Positions 37,600-46,481 of a DNA stretch of 64,000 nt are shown here, one piece after another. Origin of the DNA: Rubrivivax sp. (GTDB lineage Bacteria > Pseudomonadota > Gammaproteobacteria > Burkholderiales > Burkholderiaceae_C). The translations under genes and the position numbers were made by a program. The notes below the pieces were generated by a model, which had not been told where the DNA came from, did not search any database, and saw only the letters and a list, made by a program, of their open reading frames with translations. Numbering within the stretch: position 1 is the first letter of the stretch; each line of letters starts with the position of its first letter. The stretch lies in NCBI GenBank assembly GCA_027484825.1, contig JAIXSE010000014.1, positions 1 through 64,000 on the forward strand. Direction: 5' to 3'.

Positions 37600-39510
37600 T
37601 CAGCGGCTATGGGCCGTCAGGTTGGACAGCGGCGTTGCGAGCGCGGTGGCGCCGGTGCCGTGCCGCAGTCCGGCCTGAGGCTCGCGGTGGTCCGATTCCG
37701 GGTCCACCGTCAGCGTGGGCATGTCGATGGCCTGATGCGCCGGGTCGCGCCGCATGGCCACGCCCACCGCCATCATGTCGATCACCAGCAGGTGCAGGAT
37801 GCGGCTGATCATCGGCATGTGGGTGGCGACATCCTCCACATGGTCCACGATCAGCAGCGCATCCGCCTTCTTCGCCAGCGGTGACTGGCTGGCGGTGATG
37901 GCCAGCACCGCTGCGCCGCGCTCCTTCACCGCATCGGCCACTGCAATCAGCTCCGGCACCTTGCCGCTGCCGCTGATCAGCACGGCCACATCGCCGGCGC
38001 GCAGCGTCTGGGCGGCCAGCAGTTGCAGACGCGGCTCCACATAGGCATTGCAGGCCATGCCCAGGCGCAGGAACTTGAACTGCGCATCCTGGGCCACCAC
38101 GCCGTAATGGCCCACCGCGAAGAATTCGATGCGGGCGGCCCCCAGCAGCAGTTCAATGCTGCGGTCGATCATGTCGCGGTTGAGCTGGCTGCGAACCTGC
38201 AGAATGGCCGAGGCGGTATTGCCCAGCACCTTCTCGCCCAGCTCGACCATCGAGTCGTCCTGCGTGACCTGCGTGTGGCTGACCGGCACCGTGCCGGTGA
38301 GGCCCGATGCCAGGCGCAGCTTGAAATCCGACAGGCCTTCACAGCCCAGTGAACGGCAGAACCGGATCACCGTCGGCTGGCTGACATTGGCGGCCTTGGC
38401 GATTTCCGCAATCGGGTCGTTGAGCACCTTGCGGGAATGCGCGAGCACATGGTCCGCCACGCGCTGCTCGGCCGGCGAGAGGTTGTCCCGGGCCCGGCGA
38501 ATCTGGCCCAGGATGGCGGAGGTGCCGCTGCTGCTGCTTTGCAGGCTACGCAACTGGGCTTCCAGAATCGCCGACGTGCCGGTGAAGGTGGCGTGTTCCG
38601 CAGTGATGACGAAGGTGGGAATGCCGGCGACATAGGGGCTGAAGCGGCCCTTGTCCTCGAAGCGCTCCCGAAAGCGCGAGCGATCGAAATACTCACCCAG
38701 CCGCGGCACGATGCCGCCGCCGATGTAGATGCCGCCATGCGCGCCCAGCGTGACGGCCAGGTTGGCGGCCACCGTGCCCATCAGCGTGCAGAACAGCTCC
38801 AGGGTCTCGCCGCAGACCAGGTCGGAGCCTTCCAGGGCGCGTGCGGTGATCTCCGGCGCGCTGAGCGCTTCAGGCGGGCGGCGCAGATACGCCGCCATGG
38901 CGCGATAGATCAGCACCAGTCCCGGCCCGGAGAGCAGCCGCTCAAACGACACATGCTCGAATTCATTCCAGGCAAAGCGCAGCAGAGCAATCTCGCGGTC
39001 GTCGCGCGGGGCGAAGGTGGTGTGGCCGCCTTCCGAGCCGAGCGAGACCCAGCCCTCGCCAGCGGGAATCAGCCCCGACACGCCGAGTCCCGAGCCCGCG
39101 CCCAGCAGCCCCATGACACTGTGCGGACGTGCCTCGCCGCCGCCCACCTGCCGCACTTCAGTCGATCGCAGTCGGGGCAGGGCCATGGCCAGGGCGGTGA
39201 AATCGTTCACCACCACCAGGGTTTCCAGGCCCAGTTGCAGGCGGGTCTCTTCAATCGAGAACGACCAGTGGTAGTTGGTCATCCGCACCAGGTCCCCGTC
39301 CACCGGATTGGCGATGGCCACCGCCGCATGGTCGATCGGCAAGGGCGGCAGCTGGTCCATGTAGGCGCGGACGGCGGCATAAAAGTCCGCATGCTCGTCA
39401 CAGCGCAGCGAAACCACGTGCTCGAACACTCCGGGCGCGGTCTCAAGGGCAAAACGGGCGAAGGTGCTGCCGATGTCGGCCATCAGCCGGGGACTGTCGA
39501 AATCACGCAT
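37600..39510 (-). CDS. Glucokinase fused to HexR-type RpiR regulator
   Basis: A 636-aa two-part protein. The N-terminal ~330 residues are a Glk-family glucokinase (ADIGSTFARFAL as phosphate loop, LVVVNDFTALAMALP, GLLGAGSGLGVSGL, GGHTTFAPRDDRE). The C-terminal half is a HexR-like regulator: RpiR helix-turn-helix (about 350-425; VSQPTVIRFCRSLGCEGLSDFKLRLA) and a SIS sugar-phosphate-binding domain (about 465-600; FFAVGHYGVVAQDAQFKFLRLG, DVAVLISGSGKVPELI). HexR typically senses KDPG and represses glucose catabolic genes. ATG 39510 is preferred; an upstream GTG at 39558 is also in frame. TGTAG-N5-CTACA palindromes lie upstream and at other promoters of the locus. Confidence 0.93.
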   Translation of the reverse strand: MRDFDSPRLMADIGSTFARFALETAPGVFEHVVSLRCDEHADFYAAVRAYMDQLPPLPIDHAAVAIANPVDGDLVRMTNYHWSFSIEETRLQLGLETLVVVNDFTALAMALPRLRSTEVRQVGGGEARPHSVMGLLGAGSGLGVSGLIPAGEGWVSLGSEGGHTTFAPRDDREIALLRFAWNEFEHVSFERLLSGPGLVLIYRAMAAYLRRPPEALSAPEITARALEGSDLVCGETLELFCTLMGTVAANLAVTLGAHGGIYIGGGIVPRLGEYFDRSRFRERFEDKGRFSPYVAGIPTFVITAEHATFTGTSAILEAQLRSLQSSSSGTSAILGQIRRARDNLSPAEQRVADHVLAHSRKVLNDPIAEIAKAANVSQPTVIRFCRSLGCEGLSDFKLRLASGLTGTVPVSHTQVTQDDSMVELGEKVLGNTASAILQVRSQLNRDMIDRSIELLLGAARIEFFAVGHYGVVAQDAQFKFLRLGMACNAYVEPRLQLLAAQTLRAGDVAVLISGSGKVPELIAVADAVKERGAAVLAITASQSPLAKKADALLIVDHVEDVATHMPMISRILHLLVIDMMAVGVAMRRDPAHQAIDMPTLTVDPESDHREPQAGLRHGTGATALATPLSNLTAHSR

Positions 39511-39648
39511 GAAGAAACAGGAACTCACCCGCGCCGGCACCGGCACAGGCCGGCGCACCAGCCGAGGGATGGGCGATTATGGCGTGCGCCCCTGGGGGCC
39601 TCCGAAGGGATTCCCTATCGGGGAACGCATGCCGGCGAGGTGGGGCAC

Positions 39649-39663
39649 TGTAGTGACACTACA
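39649..39663. promoter_or_regulatory. Operator-like palindrome TGTAG-N5-CTACA (HexR-type)
   Basis: TGTAGTGACACTACA is a perfect palindrome, extended by flanking C and G to 17 bp. It lies 139 bp upstream of the glk-hexR start codon. It resembles, from memory, the HexR consensus TGTARTWWWAYTACA. Confidence 0.6.
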
Positions 39664-39810
39664 GCCCCCAGACACAGGAAGCGCCGTGGCGGCTTCGCAG
39701 ACATCCTTTCATGATGGCGTCTGAAACAGGGTTCAAAGCGGGGTCTGGCCACAGTTTAATGAGATCGGGACCAGGGGCGCAGCCACGGGAGAACGCTCTT
39801 GTTGGAGGGC

Positions 39811-39825
39811 TGTAGTTTTGTTACC
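39811..39825. promoter_or_regulatory. Degenerate HexR-type site
   Basis: TGTAGTTTTGTTACC matches 13 of 15 positions of the remembered HexR consensus but only three of five bases of the right half-site used for the other copies. Confidence 0.3.
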
Positions 39826-39976
39826 TTTTTGGCCTGCTCGACTGGCAGCGTCGTCGCTCCACCCTGATGGCGACCCGCTCTGAAGCAGTCGCGGTCGCGC
39901 TGGCCAGCCAGTTGTTGCAATCCGGCGCACCCCCCGATGCGCCCCTGCTGAGCTCCTCCCACCGTCCATTACATGC

Positions 39977-39993
39977 ACTTTCTTGGTGAAAGT
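39977..39993. repeat. Inverted repeat ACTTTC-N5-GAAAGT
   Basis: A 6-bp perfect inverted repeat directly abutting the palindrome at 39994. It may be a second regulator's site. Confidence 0.4.
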
Positions 39994-40008
39994 TGTAGTC
40001 GAGCTACA
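39994..40008. promoter_or_regulatory. Operator-like palindrome TGTAG-N5-CTACA (HexR-type)
   Basis: TGTAGTCGAGCTACA has both half-sites perfect. It lies 258 bp before the receptor start and about 480 bp before glk-hexR. Confidence 0.6.
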
Positions 40009-40265
40009 TCCCTAATCTTCTCGTTCACCGCCGTGGGGGGCTCAAACAACGATAAATCAATCACTTACGGGTGATTTCCGGCGTCTAAAAAGGCAGATTT
40101 TTGGACTGTACGTCGTTCAAGGGTTTGCGCTGACTTGGTTGCGGATCTAGTTTTAGTACAAAATTTCCTCAAGGTTTGTTGGGTTCAGTGTCCCTGCCGC
40201 GGGAAACCAAAGCTGTACGGTGATCAGGCGGGGGCCGACGTCAGACGATAAGAGGAGACAAAGAC

Positions 40266-43055
40266 ATGACCACTTCGCACGCCAAGCGCGAGCATTTCCG
40301 AATTCGCCCCATCGCAGCGGGATGCATGCTGCTGGGGCTTCTGGCCGCCGGTGCCGCCCAAGCGCAACAGGCCCCCGCGGCCGAAGGCGACAAGTCGGCC
40401 GACCGCACGCTGGACACCGTCACGGTGACCGGCATCCGCCGCGGCATTGAAGCGGCCATCTCCGTCAAGAAGAATTCCGACTCGATCGTCGAAGCCATCT
40501 CGGCCGAAGACATCGGCAAGCTGCCGGACGTCTCGATTGCGGAATCCATCGCCCGGCTGCCGGGCCTGTCCGCTCAGCGCGTGGCTGGCCGTGCGCAGGT
40601 CATCAGCGTTCGGGGCCTGTCGCCCGACTTCGCCACCACGCTGCTCAATGGCCGCGAACTGGTGAGCACCGGCGACAACCGCAGCGTCGAATTCGACCAG
40701 TACCCGTCGGAGCTGCTCAGCGGCGTGACCATCTACAAGACGCCCGATGCCGGCCTGGTGGGCCAGGGCCTGTCCGGCACCATCGACATGCTGACGGTGC
40801 GTCCGCTGGACTTCAGCAACCGCGTCGTGTCCCTCAATGCTCGCGGCAGCCGCAACTCGCTGGGCAAGGCGGCTGGCGAAAGCGCCACCGGCAACCGCTT
40901 CAGCGCCAGCTACATCGACCAGTTTGCCAACCGGACCATCGGCGTCTCCATCGGCTTTGCCCATCAGGAGACGCCGCAGCAGGAAAACCAGGTCGGCCTG
41001 TACGAACCCTGGGAAGCCACCAACCGCAGCGACCTGGCGGCGGGCACCTTCAACACCGGCGGCATCAAGGCGCTGCGCCGCACCGGCCGCACCGAGCGCA
41101 ATGGCGTGATGGCCTCGGTGGAATTCCGTCCGTCCAAGAACTGGACCAGCGTGGTCGATGGCTTCTGGACCAAGTCCAAGCAGGAAGACACCGCCAACCA
41201 GTACGAGATGAGCCTGACGTGGAATGGCAATGGCAACTGCGCCCCGGCCACGCCTTGCACGACCTGGAGCAATCCGACCGTCAACAGCAACAACACGCTG
41301 ACCAGCGGCACCTTGTCCTATGCCTATCCGCTGATCCGCGGCATCTACAACAAGCGCGACGACAAGATCATCGCCGGCGGCTGGAACAACAAGCTCAAGT
41401 TCGACAACGGCGCCTCGCTGATGGCCGACCTGAACTACTCCAAGGCCACCCGTGACGAGCTGAGCCTGGAGAACAACACCCAGCTCAGCCGCGCCGTGGC
41501 CGTGCCGTACGACACCGTGCAACTGGCCTATCGCACCGGCAATTTCTCGCAGATCGTCCCGACGCTGGACTACTCCGATCCGACCAAGCTGTTCCTGACC
41601 AACACCATCTACGGCTCGGGCTACGGCAAGGTGCCCAGCGTCAAGGACGAGCTGACCGGCTTCAAGCTGGTGGGCAACCTGCCGGCCCCGACCGCGCTGG
41701 ACGGATGGTTCTCCGACTTCGACATCGGCTTCAACTACGCCGACCGTTCGAAGAAGAAGCGCCAGCCGGAAGGCGGCACCACCCTCAAGGGAGCGGACAC
41801 CGCCATTGCCAGCGATCTCCAATACAGCCCGGTGGATCTCGGCTTTGCAGGTCTGGGCATGATTCCCGCGTGGAACGTGCCGGGCGCCATTGCCCGCTAC
41901 ATGGACTTCAACCCCACCGACAACCAGCCGTGGCTGGTCTACAAGGCCTGGGACGTGTCCGAGAAGACCACCACCGTCTTCTTCAAGGGCAACATCGACT
42001 CCACCACCTTCGGCCTGCCGATGCGCGGCAACATCGGCCTGCAGATGGTCAATGTGAAGCAGGAATCCTCGTCCTTCTACTGGGACGGCACCAGCGGCGG
42101 CCGCAAGCCGACGTCGTCTGGCAAGACGGTCACCGACTTCCTGCCGGCGCTGAACCTGGCCTGGTCGCTGGGCAACGAGCAGACGCTGCGCCTGGGTCTG
42201 GCCAAGCAGATGGCCCGCCCGAAGGTGGATCAGCTGCGCTCGTCGCTGGACTTCGGCGTGGACAACGCCACCGGCAAGCCCGGCGCCAGCGGCGGCAACT
42301 CCAAGCTGGATCCGTGGCGTGCGAATGCGCTGGACCTGTCCTATGAGAAGTACTTCGGCTCCAAGGCCTATGTGTCGGCGGCCGGCTACTACAAGGACCT
42401 GCGCAGCTACATCTACACCCAGTCCAACGGCCAGTACGACTTCTCGCAATTCCTGACGGGCTACACCCCGCCGAGCACCTGCGGCAATGGCACCCAGCAA
42501 TGCCCGCCGGTGGTCCCGACCGGCACCTACACCGCCCCCTACAACGGCAAGGGCGGCAAGCTGCAGGGCGTGGAGCTGACCGCATCGCTGCCGCTGAATC
42601 TGTTGAGCAGCTCGCTCAACGGCTTCGGCATCATCGCCAGCGCCAGCTTCAACCACAGCAACATCCAGGTGAAGGATCCGGAAAGCGCCAGCAGCGTGGG
42701 CAATGGCTTCATCACCTTGCCGGGGCTGTCCAAGCAGGTCTACAACCTGACGGCCTACTACGAGCGTGACGGCTTCGAGTTCCGCATCAGCCAGCGTCGT
42801 CGCTCCGACTTCATCGGCGAGATCGGCAACTTCAACGGGGCGCGCACGCTGCGCTACGTGGTGGGTGAGAGCGTGGTGGACGCGCAGATCGGCTACACCT
42901 TCAATGAAGGGCCGCTCAAGGGCTTGGGCCTGCTGGCCCAGGTCAACAACCTGACCGACGAAGCCTATCGCACCTACGCCGGCAGCAAGGACCGCCCGCT
43001 GGAATACATCAAGTGGGGCCGCACCTACCTGCTGGGCGCCAACTACAAGTTCTGA
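40266..43055 (+). CDS. TonB-dependent receptor (oligosaccharide-type)
   Basis: A 929-aa outer-membrane active transporter. A signal peptide (1-33, ending AGAAQA) is followed by a TonB-box-like DTVTVTGIRRGIE, a plug domain (about 60-180, with LPDVSIAESIARLPGLSAQR and VISVRGLSPDF) and a 22-strand barrel ending in Phe (LLGANYKF). The sequence is of the TonB-Xanth-Caul subfamily, which often imports complex carbohydrates. Position between glk-hexR and the mal/glg operons suggests maltodextrin uptake. It ends at a strong terminator, so it is probably monocistronic. Confidence 0.92.
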   Translation: MTTSHAKREHFRIRPIAAGCMLLGLLAAGAAQAQQAPAAEGDKSADRTLDTVTVTGIRRGIEAAISVKKNSDSIVEAISAEDIGKLPDVSIAESIARLPGLSAQRVAGRAQVISVRGLSPDFATTLLNGRELVSTGDNRSVEFDQYPSELLSGVTIYKTPDAGLVGQGLSGTIDMLTVRPLDFSNRVVSLNARGSRNSLGKAAGESATGNRFSASYIDQFANRTIGVSIGFAHQETPQQENQVGLYEPWEATNRSDLAAGTFNTGGIKALRRTGRTERNGVMASVEFRPSKNWTSVVDGFWTKSKQEDTANQYEMSLTWNGNGNCAPATPCTTWSNPTVNSNNTLTSGTLSYAYPLIRGIYNKRDDKIIAGGWNNKLKFDNGASLMADLNYSKATRDELSLENNTQLSRAVAVPYDTVQLAYRTGNFSQIVPTLDYSDPTKLFLTNTIYGSGYGKVPSVKDELTGFKLVGNLPAPTALDGWFSDFDIGFNYADRSKKKRQPEGGTTLKGADTAIASDLQYSPVDLGFAGLGMIPAWNVPGAIARYMDFNPTDNQPWLVYKAWDVSEKTTTVFFKGNIDSTTFGLPMRGNIGLQMVNVKQESSSFYWDGTSGGRKPTSSGKTVTDFLPALNLAWSLGNEQTLRLGLAKQMARPKVDQLRSSLDFGVDNATGKPGASGGNSKLDPWRANALDLSYEKYFGSKAYVSAAGYYKDLRSYIYTQSNGQYDFSQFLTGYTPPSTCGNGTQQCPPVVPTGTYTAPYNGKGGKLQGVELTASLPLNLLSSSLNGFGIIASASFNHSNIQVKDPESASSVGNGFITLPGLSKQVYNLTAYYERDGFEFRISQRRRSDFIGEIGNFNGARTLRYVVGESVVDAQIGYTFNEGPLKGLGLLAQVNNLTDEAYRTYAGSKDRPLEYIKWGRTYLLGANYKF

Positions 43056-43102
43056 GCGGTGCCGGGGGTCCGCGCCTCCCGGCGCGGGCAAGCACCATCA
43101 AC

Positions 43103-43137
43103 AGCCTCGGGCCGAAGGGTCCGAGGCTTTTTTTTTT
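43103..43137 (+). terminator. Rho-independent terminator after the TonB receptor
   Basis: AGCCTCGGGCC pairs with GGTCCGAGGCT (one G-T pair) and is followed by ten T residues. Confidence 0.93.
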
Positions 43138-43288
43138 CGCCTTTGAAAGCGATTGTTCGTGCAGTGGCATCCCGTGGCTGGGAGATGGCCTTAAGACGGC
43201 GTGGTCAGGAAACAGAAGGACACCGGTGGTTGCGGCTCCCGGACGTTTCCTGCCTAGACTCACAGCCCATCGAACAAGGAGGCCGAGG

Positions 43289-45472
43289 ATGGCGCGAAGC
43301 TCAAGAATGGATCAACCGGGGGTCCCGTCACGGTTGGGGCAGGCCATGCTGCTGACGGTGGCCTGTCTGCTGGCCACGGCACTGTCGGTGCATGAGGCGC
43401 AGGCCGCCACGCTGCGCGCAGTGGCCAACAACAATTACGTCAGCGCCACGGCCACCGGCACCTCTTTCCTGACGGCCACTGCGACCGTCGCCAGCACCTG
43501 GGAGCAGTTCCAGGTCGTCAACAATGCCAATGGCACGATTTCGCTGAAGGCCACGATCAGCGGCAACTATGTGGCGGCGGATACCGGCCTGTCGGCGCCG
43601 GACACCAGCAAGCTGATTGCCAACCGCGGCAGCATTGCCGGCTGGGAGCAGTTCACCGTGGTGCCGCAGTCCAATGGGACCGTGGCCTTGCGGTCCATGG
43701 CCAATGGCCTGTATGTCTCGGCCGACCTGAACCTGGGCGGCGTGCTGGTGGCCAACCGCAGCTCGGTGGCCGCGTGGGAGCAGTTCGTCATCAGCGACCT
43801 GCCCTCGCCAGCCACGCCACCGGACTTCGGTCCCAATGTGCGCGTGGTCAATCCGAACACGCCCAATCTGCAGGGCCTGATCAACGACATCTACAACGCC
43901 CAGCAGCCCAATCACTTCGGCAATCGTCGTGACGCCATCCTGCTGACGCCCGGCATCTACAACAACCTTCGCATTCCCGTTGGTTTCTACACCCAGGTGC
44001 TGGGTCTGGGCAGCCATCCGGATCAGGTGCAGGTGATTGGCGACCTGCGCTCCAATGCCTATCTGGACGGCGACAACGCCACCCAGAACTTCTGGCGCGG
44101 GGCCGAGAACTTCTCGGTCACGCCCACGCTCGGCATCGGCAACAACACCATGCAATGGGCGGTGTCCCAGGCCATTCCGTTCCGCCGCATGCATGTGCGC
44201 GGCAACATCAAGCTGAATCAGAACAGTGGCTGGTCCAGCGGCGGCTGGTTCTCGGACGTGCTGGTGGACGGGCAGGTCAATTCCGGTAGCCAGCAGCAAT
44301 GGATCTCCCGCAACAGCCAGTGGGGTAGCTGGGTCGGGTCCAACTGGAACATGGTGTTTGTGGGCGTGCCCACGGCACCGGCCGGTGAGTTCCCGACGGC
44401 GGGGCAGCGCTATACGAAGATTGCGCAGACGCCGGTGATCCGTGAGAAGCCGTATCTCTTCATTGACAGCGACGGCAGCTACGCCGTGCGGGTGCCCTCG
44501 CTGCGCACCAACACCAGCGGCATCTCGTGGGCCAATGGCGGCATCACGGCGGGACGCACCCTGCCGATCAGCCAGTTCTACATCGCCAAGCCAAGCGATT
44601 CGGCCGCGACGCTCAATGCGCAGCTCGCCAGCGGCAAGCACCTGCTGTTCACGCCCGGCGTGTACGTGCTGACGCAGACGCTGCGGGTGAACAATCCCAA
44701 TACGGTGGTGCTGGGCATCGGCTTCCCGACGCTGCGCTCGGACAATGGCCAGCCGCTGATCCAGACGGCGGACGTGGATGGCTTGACGCTGTCGGGTCTG
44801 TTCCTGGATGCAGGTGCGGTGGAATCCGGGGTGCTGGTCGAGATCGGCCCCAATGGAGCGGCGGCCAATCACGCGGCCAATCCGATCGCTCTGCATGACC
44901 TCTTCTTCCGCGTGGGCGGTGCTGCCGCCGGGCGGGTGAAGATTGCGCTGAGCGTCAACAGCAACAACACCATCGTGGACCACACCTGGATCTGGCGTGC
45001 GGATCATGGCGCCGGTGTGGGCTGGGCCAGCAATCCGTCGGAGAACGGCCTGTGGGTGAATGGCAATGACGTCACCATGTATGGCCTGTTCGTGGAGCAC
45101 TTCCAGAAGCATCAGGTGGTGTGGAACGGCAATGGCGGACGGGTCTACTTCTATCAGTCCGAGATCCCCTACGACCCGCCCAGCCAGTCCGCCTGGAACA
45201 GCCCGACGGGCCGTGGCTATGCCGCCTACAAGGTGGCCGACTGGGTGAGCAGCCATGAGGCCTGGGGCCTGGGTGTCTACAGCGTGTTCACTAACGGCAA
45301 TATCTGGCTGGACCGCGCCATCGAAACGCCGGTGACGGGCAACGTGCGCTTCCACAACATGATCTCGGTGTGCCTGGGCAACAACGGCGGCATCGTGCAT
45401 GTGATCAACAACACCGGCGCGCAGACGGGCTGCAATGCCTCCTACACGCCGACCGTCACCAACTTTCCCTGA
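43289..45472 (+). CDS. Secreted beta-trefoil plus beta-helix protein
   Basis: A 727-aa exported protein. A signal peptide (about 1-40: basic start, AMLLTVACLLATALS, then EAQAA) precedes three fascin-like trefoil repeats (about 41-170; each with NNYVSA/GNYVAA/GLYVSA and WEQF), a fold that binds sugars or other ligands. The rest (about 180-727) is Asn/Gly-rich and looks like a right-handed parallel beta-helix of the pectate-lyase/GH55-like kind (RDAILLTPGIYNNLRIP, GVYVLTQTLRVNNPNTVVLGIGFPTL by region). AAGGAGG upstream supports ATG 43289. No catalytic residues can be named; a polysaccharide-active role is inferred from fold and context. Confidence 0.75.
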   Translation: MARSSRMDQPGVPSRLGQAMLLTVACLLATALSVHEAQAATLRAVANNNYVSATATGTSFLTATATVASTWEQFQVVNNANGTISLKATISGNYVAADTGLSAPDTSKLIANRGSIAGWEQFTVVPQSNGTVALRSMANGLYVSADLNLGGVLVANRSSVAAWEQFVISDLPSPATPPDFGPNVRVVNPNTPNLQGLINDIYNAQQPNHFGNRRDAILLTPGIYNNLRIPVGFYTQVLGLGSHPDQVQVIGDLRSNAYLDGDNATQNFWRGAENFSVTPTLGIGNNTMQWAVSQAIPFRRMHVRGNIKLNQNSGWSSGGWFSDVLVDGQVNSGSQQQWISRNSQWGSWVGSNWNMVFVGVPTAPAGEFPTAGQRYTKIAQTPVIREKPYLFIDSDGSYAVRVPSLRTNTSGISWANGGITAGRTLPISQFYIAKPSDSAATLNAQLASGKHLLFTPGVYVLTQTLRVNNPNTVVLGIGFPTLRSDNGQPLIQTADVDGLTLSGLFLDAGAVESGVLVEIGPNGAAANHAANPIALHDLFFRVGGAAAGRVKIALSVNSNNTIVDHTWIWRADHGAGVGWASNPSENGLWVNGNDVTMYGLFVEHFQKHQVVWNGNGGRVYFYQSEIPYDPPSQSAWNSPTGRGYAAYKVADWVSSHEAWGLGVYSVFTNGNIWLDRAIETPVTGNVRFHNMISVCLGNNGGIVHVINNTGAQTGCNASYTPTVTNFP

Positions 45473-45581
45473 CGCGTCAAAGCGCCGCATCCGTCGGCGC
45501 TGATGGTCTCGCGCTGCATTCGGCGCTAAATGCGTCGCTGCACTCAGCGTTCAATGTGAGGCCGGGACCCGCGTGACGACT

Positions 45582-45614
45582 GCAAGAACCGCCGCGAGGC
45601 GGTTTTTGCTTTTG
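45582..45614 (+). terminator. Rho-independent terminator after the beta-helix gene
   Basis: GCAAGAACCGCC pairs with GGCGGTTTTTGC (one G-T pair), loop GCGA, followed by TTTT. Confidence 0.85.
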
Positions 45615-45667
45615 AGGCATCAGTGTGACGTTCGGGCGCGCCGGCAGCGGCCGCCGAGCGGGCGACG

Positions 45668-46396
45668 TCAGCCCAGCGCGTCAAGCCTCACACTCAACTG
45701 ACGGTATTGGCGGCGCAGCCAGCCCTGCGCCTCGGCTGTTGCCAGCAGCGTGTTGACCGTCTGCCGGGACAGATGCGCACTGCGCGCCACATCCAGCTGG
45801 GTGGCCGTCACTGTCCGCCAGGCCGGATCGGCGCTCGTGGTGCCGCGTTCACGCACCAACTGGCGCAAGGCCATTCGCAGACGCTGCTGCGCAGAGTCGT
45901 GACGGGCCGCGCCCAGCAATCCCAGGTTGCCCTCGAAACGGCGAGCGAATTCCAGCATCAACGCCCGGGCAAAAACCGGGCAGTCGTCCATCAACAGACG
46001 ATAGGCCGGTTCGGTGATCAGCCAGACACGACTCTCCAGCAGGGCAGCGGCTTCATAGCGCGCAGGCCGCTGCGTGACAAAGGCCGATAAGCCGAACAGC
46101 CGCGGGTACCGCATGCGTTCCAAGGTCGAGGTGTCACCGCCTTCGGAGATGAACCGCGCCTCGATCTCTCCATCGGCCACCAGATAGAAGGCCTGCGGGA
46201 TCTGACCTTCGACAAACAGCACCTGACCGATGGCCAAGGCTCTGCATGGCACCAGAGCGTGAAGTCGATGCAGGAGCGCTGCCGGGATTTCCACTGGGGG
46301 CAGGGCGGCTTGAAGCGATGTCTGCAGATCCGGGCTAAGCCCCGGTGCGGTGGCGGACGATGAGCTGGAAGGAGCGGAGCGGCTGCGGCTGGGCAT
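45668..46396 (-). CDS. Crp/Fnr-family transcriptional regulator
   Basis: A 242-aa regulator: cyclic-nucleotide-binding-like domain (about 30-145; ALAIGQVLFVEGQIPQAFYLVADGEIEARF) and a C-terminal winged helix (about 165-235; TATQLDVARSAHLSRQTVNTLLATAEAQGWL). There is no Fnr-type cysteine cluster. ATG 46396 is preferred; an upstream frame extension to 46516 would run into the divergent neighbour. The regulator is divergent from the DUF2332 gene across about 85 bp. Its role in this locus is unknown. Confidence 0.88.
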   Translation of the reverse strand: MPSRSRSAPSSSSSATAPGLSPDLQTSLQAALPPVEIPAALLHRLHALVPCRALAIGQVLFVEGQIPQAFYLVADGEIEARFISEGGDTSTLERMRYPRLFGLSAFVTQRPARYEAAALLESRVWLITEPAYRLLMDDCPVFARALMLEFARRFEGNLGLLGAARHDSAQQRLRMALRQLVRERGTTSADPAWRTVTATQLDVARSAHLSRQTVNTLLATAEAQGWLRRQYRQLSVRLDALG

Positions 46397-46481
46397 GCGA
46401 CATTGTCGGGTAGCCGACCATTGCAGCGCCGGCTGCGCGGTCCAATCACTCCCAATCAGGAGCTTTTGAGGCGGATGCGAG

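Larger units (their letters stand above)
39511..40265. other. 755-bp non-coding gap between glk-hexR and the TonB receptor
   Basis: No supported gene. It contains three TGTAG-type palindromes (39649, 39811 degenerate, 39994), an inverted repeat next to the last (39977-39993), and an AT-rich segment (about 40030-40180) that must hold the receptor promoter. TTGGTT 40135 with TACAAA 40157 (16-bp spacing) is one weak promoter candidate. Confidence 0.7.

Noticed and set aside
40224-43091. Minus-strand open frame of 955 codons opposite the TonB receptor
   Set aside because: The receptor on the plus strand has a signal peptide, plug and barrel features; the antisense frame shows only compositional bias.
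43142-43165. LacI-family operator after the receptor terminator (TTTGAAAGCGATTGTTC)
   Set aside because: Poor dyad symmetry on the right half and no LacI-family gene in the window.
43328-45490. Minus-strand 720-codon frame opposite the beta-helix gene
   Set aside because: The plus frame has a Shine-Dalgarno, signal peptide and repeat structure; the minus frame has none of these.
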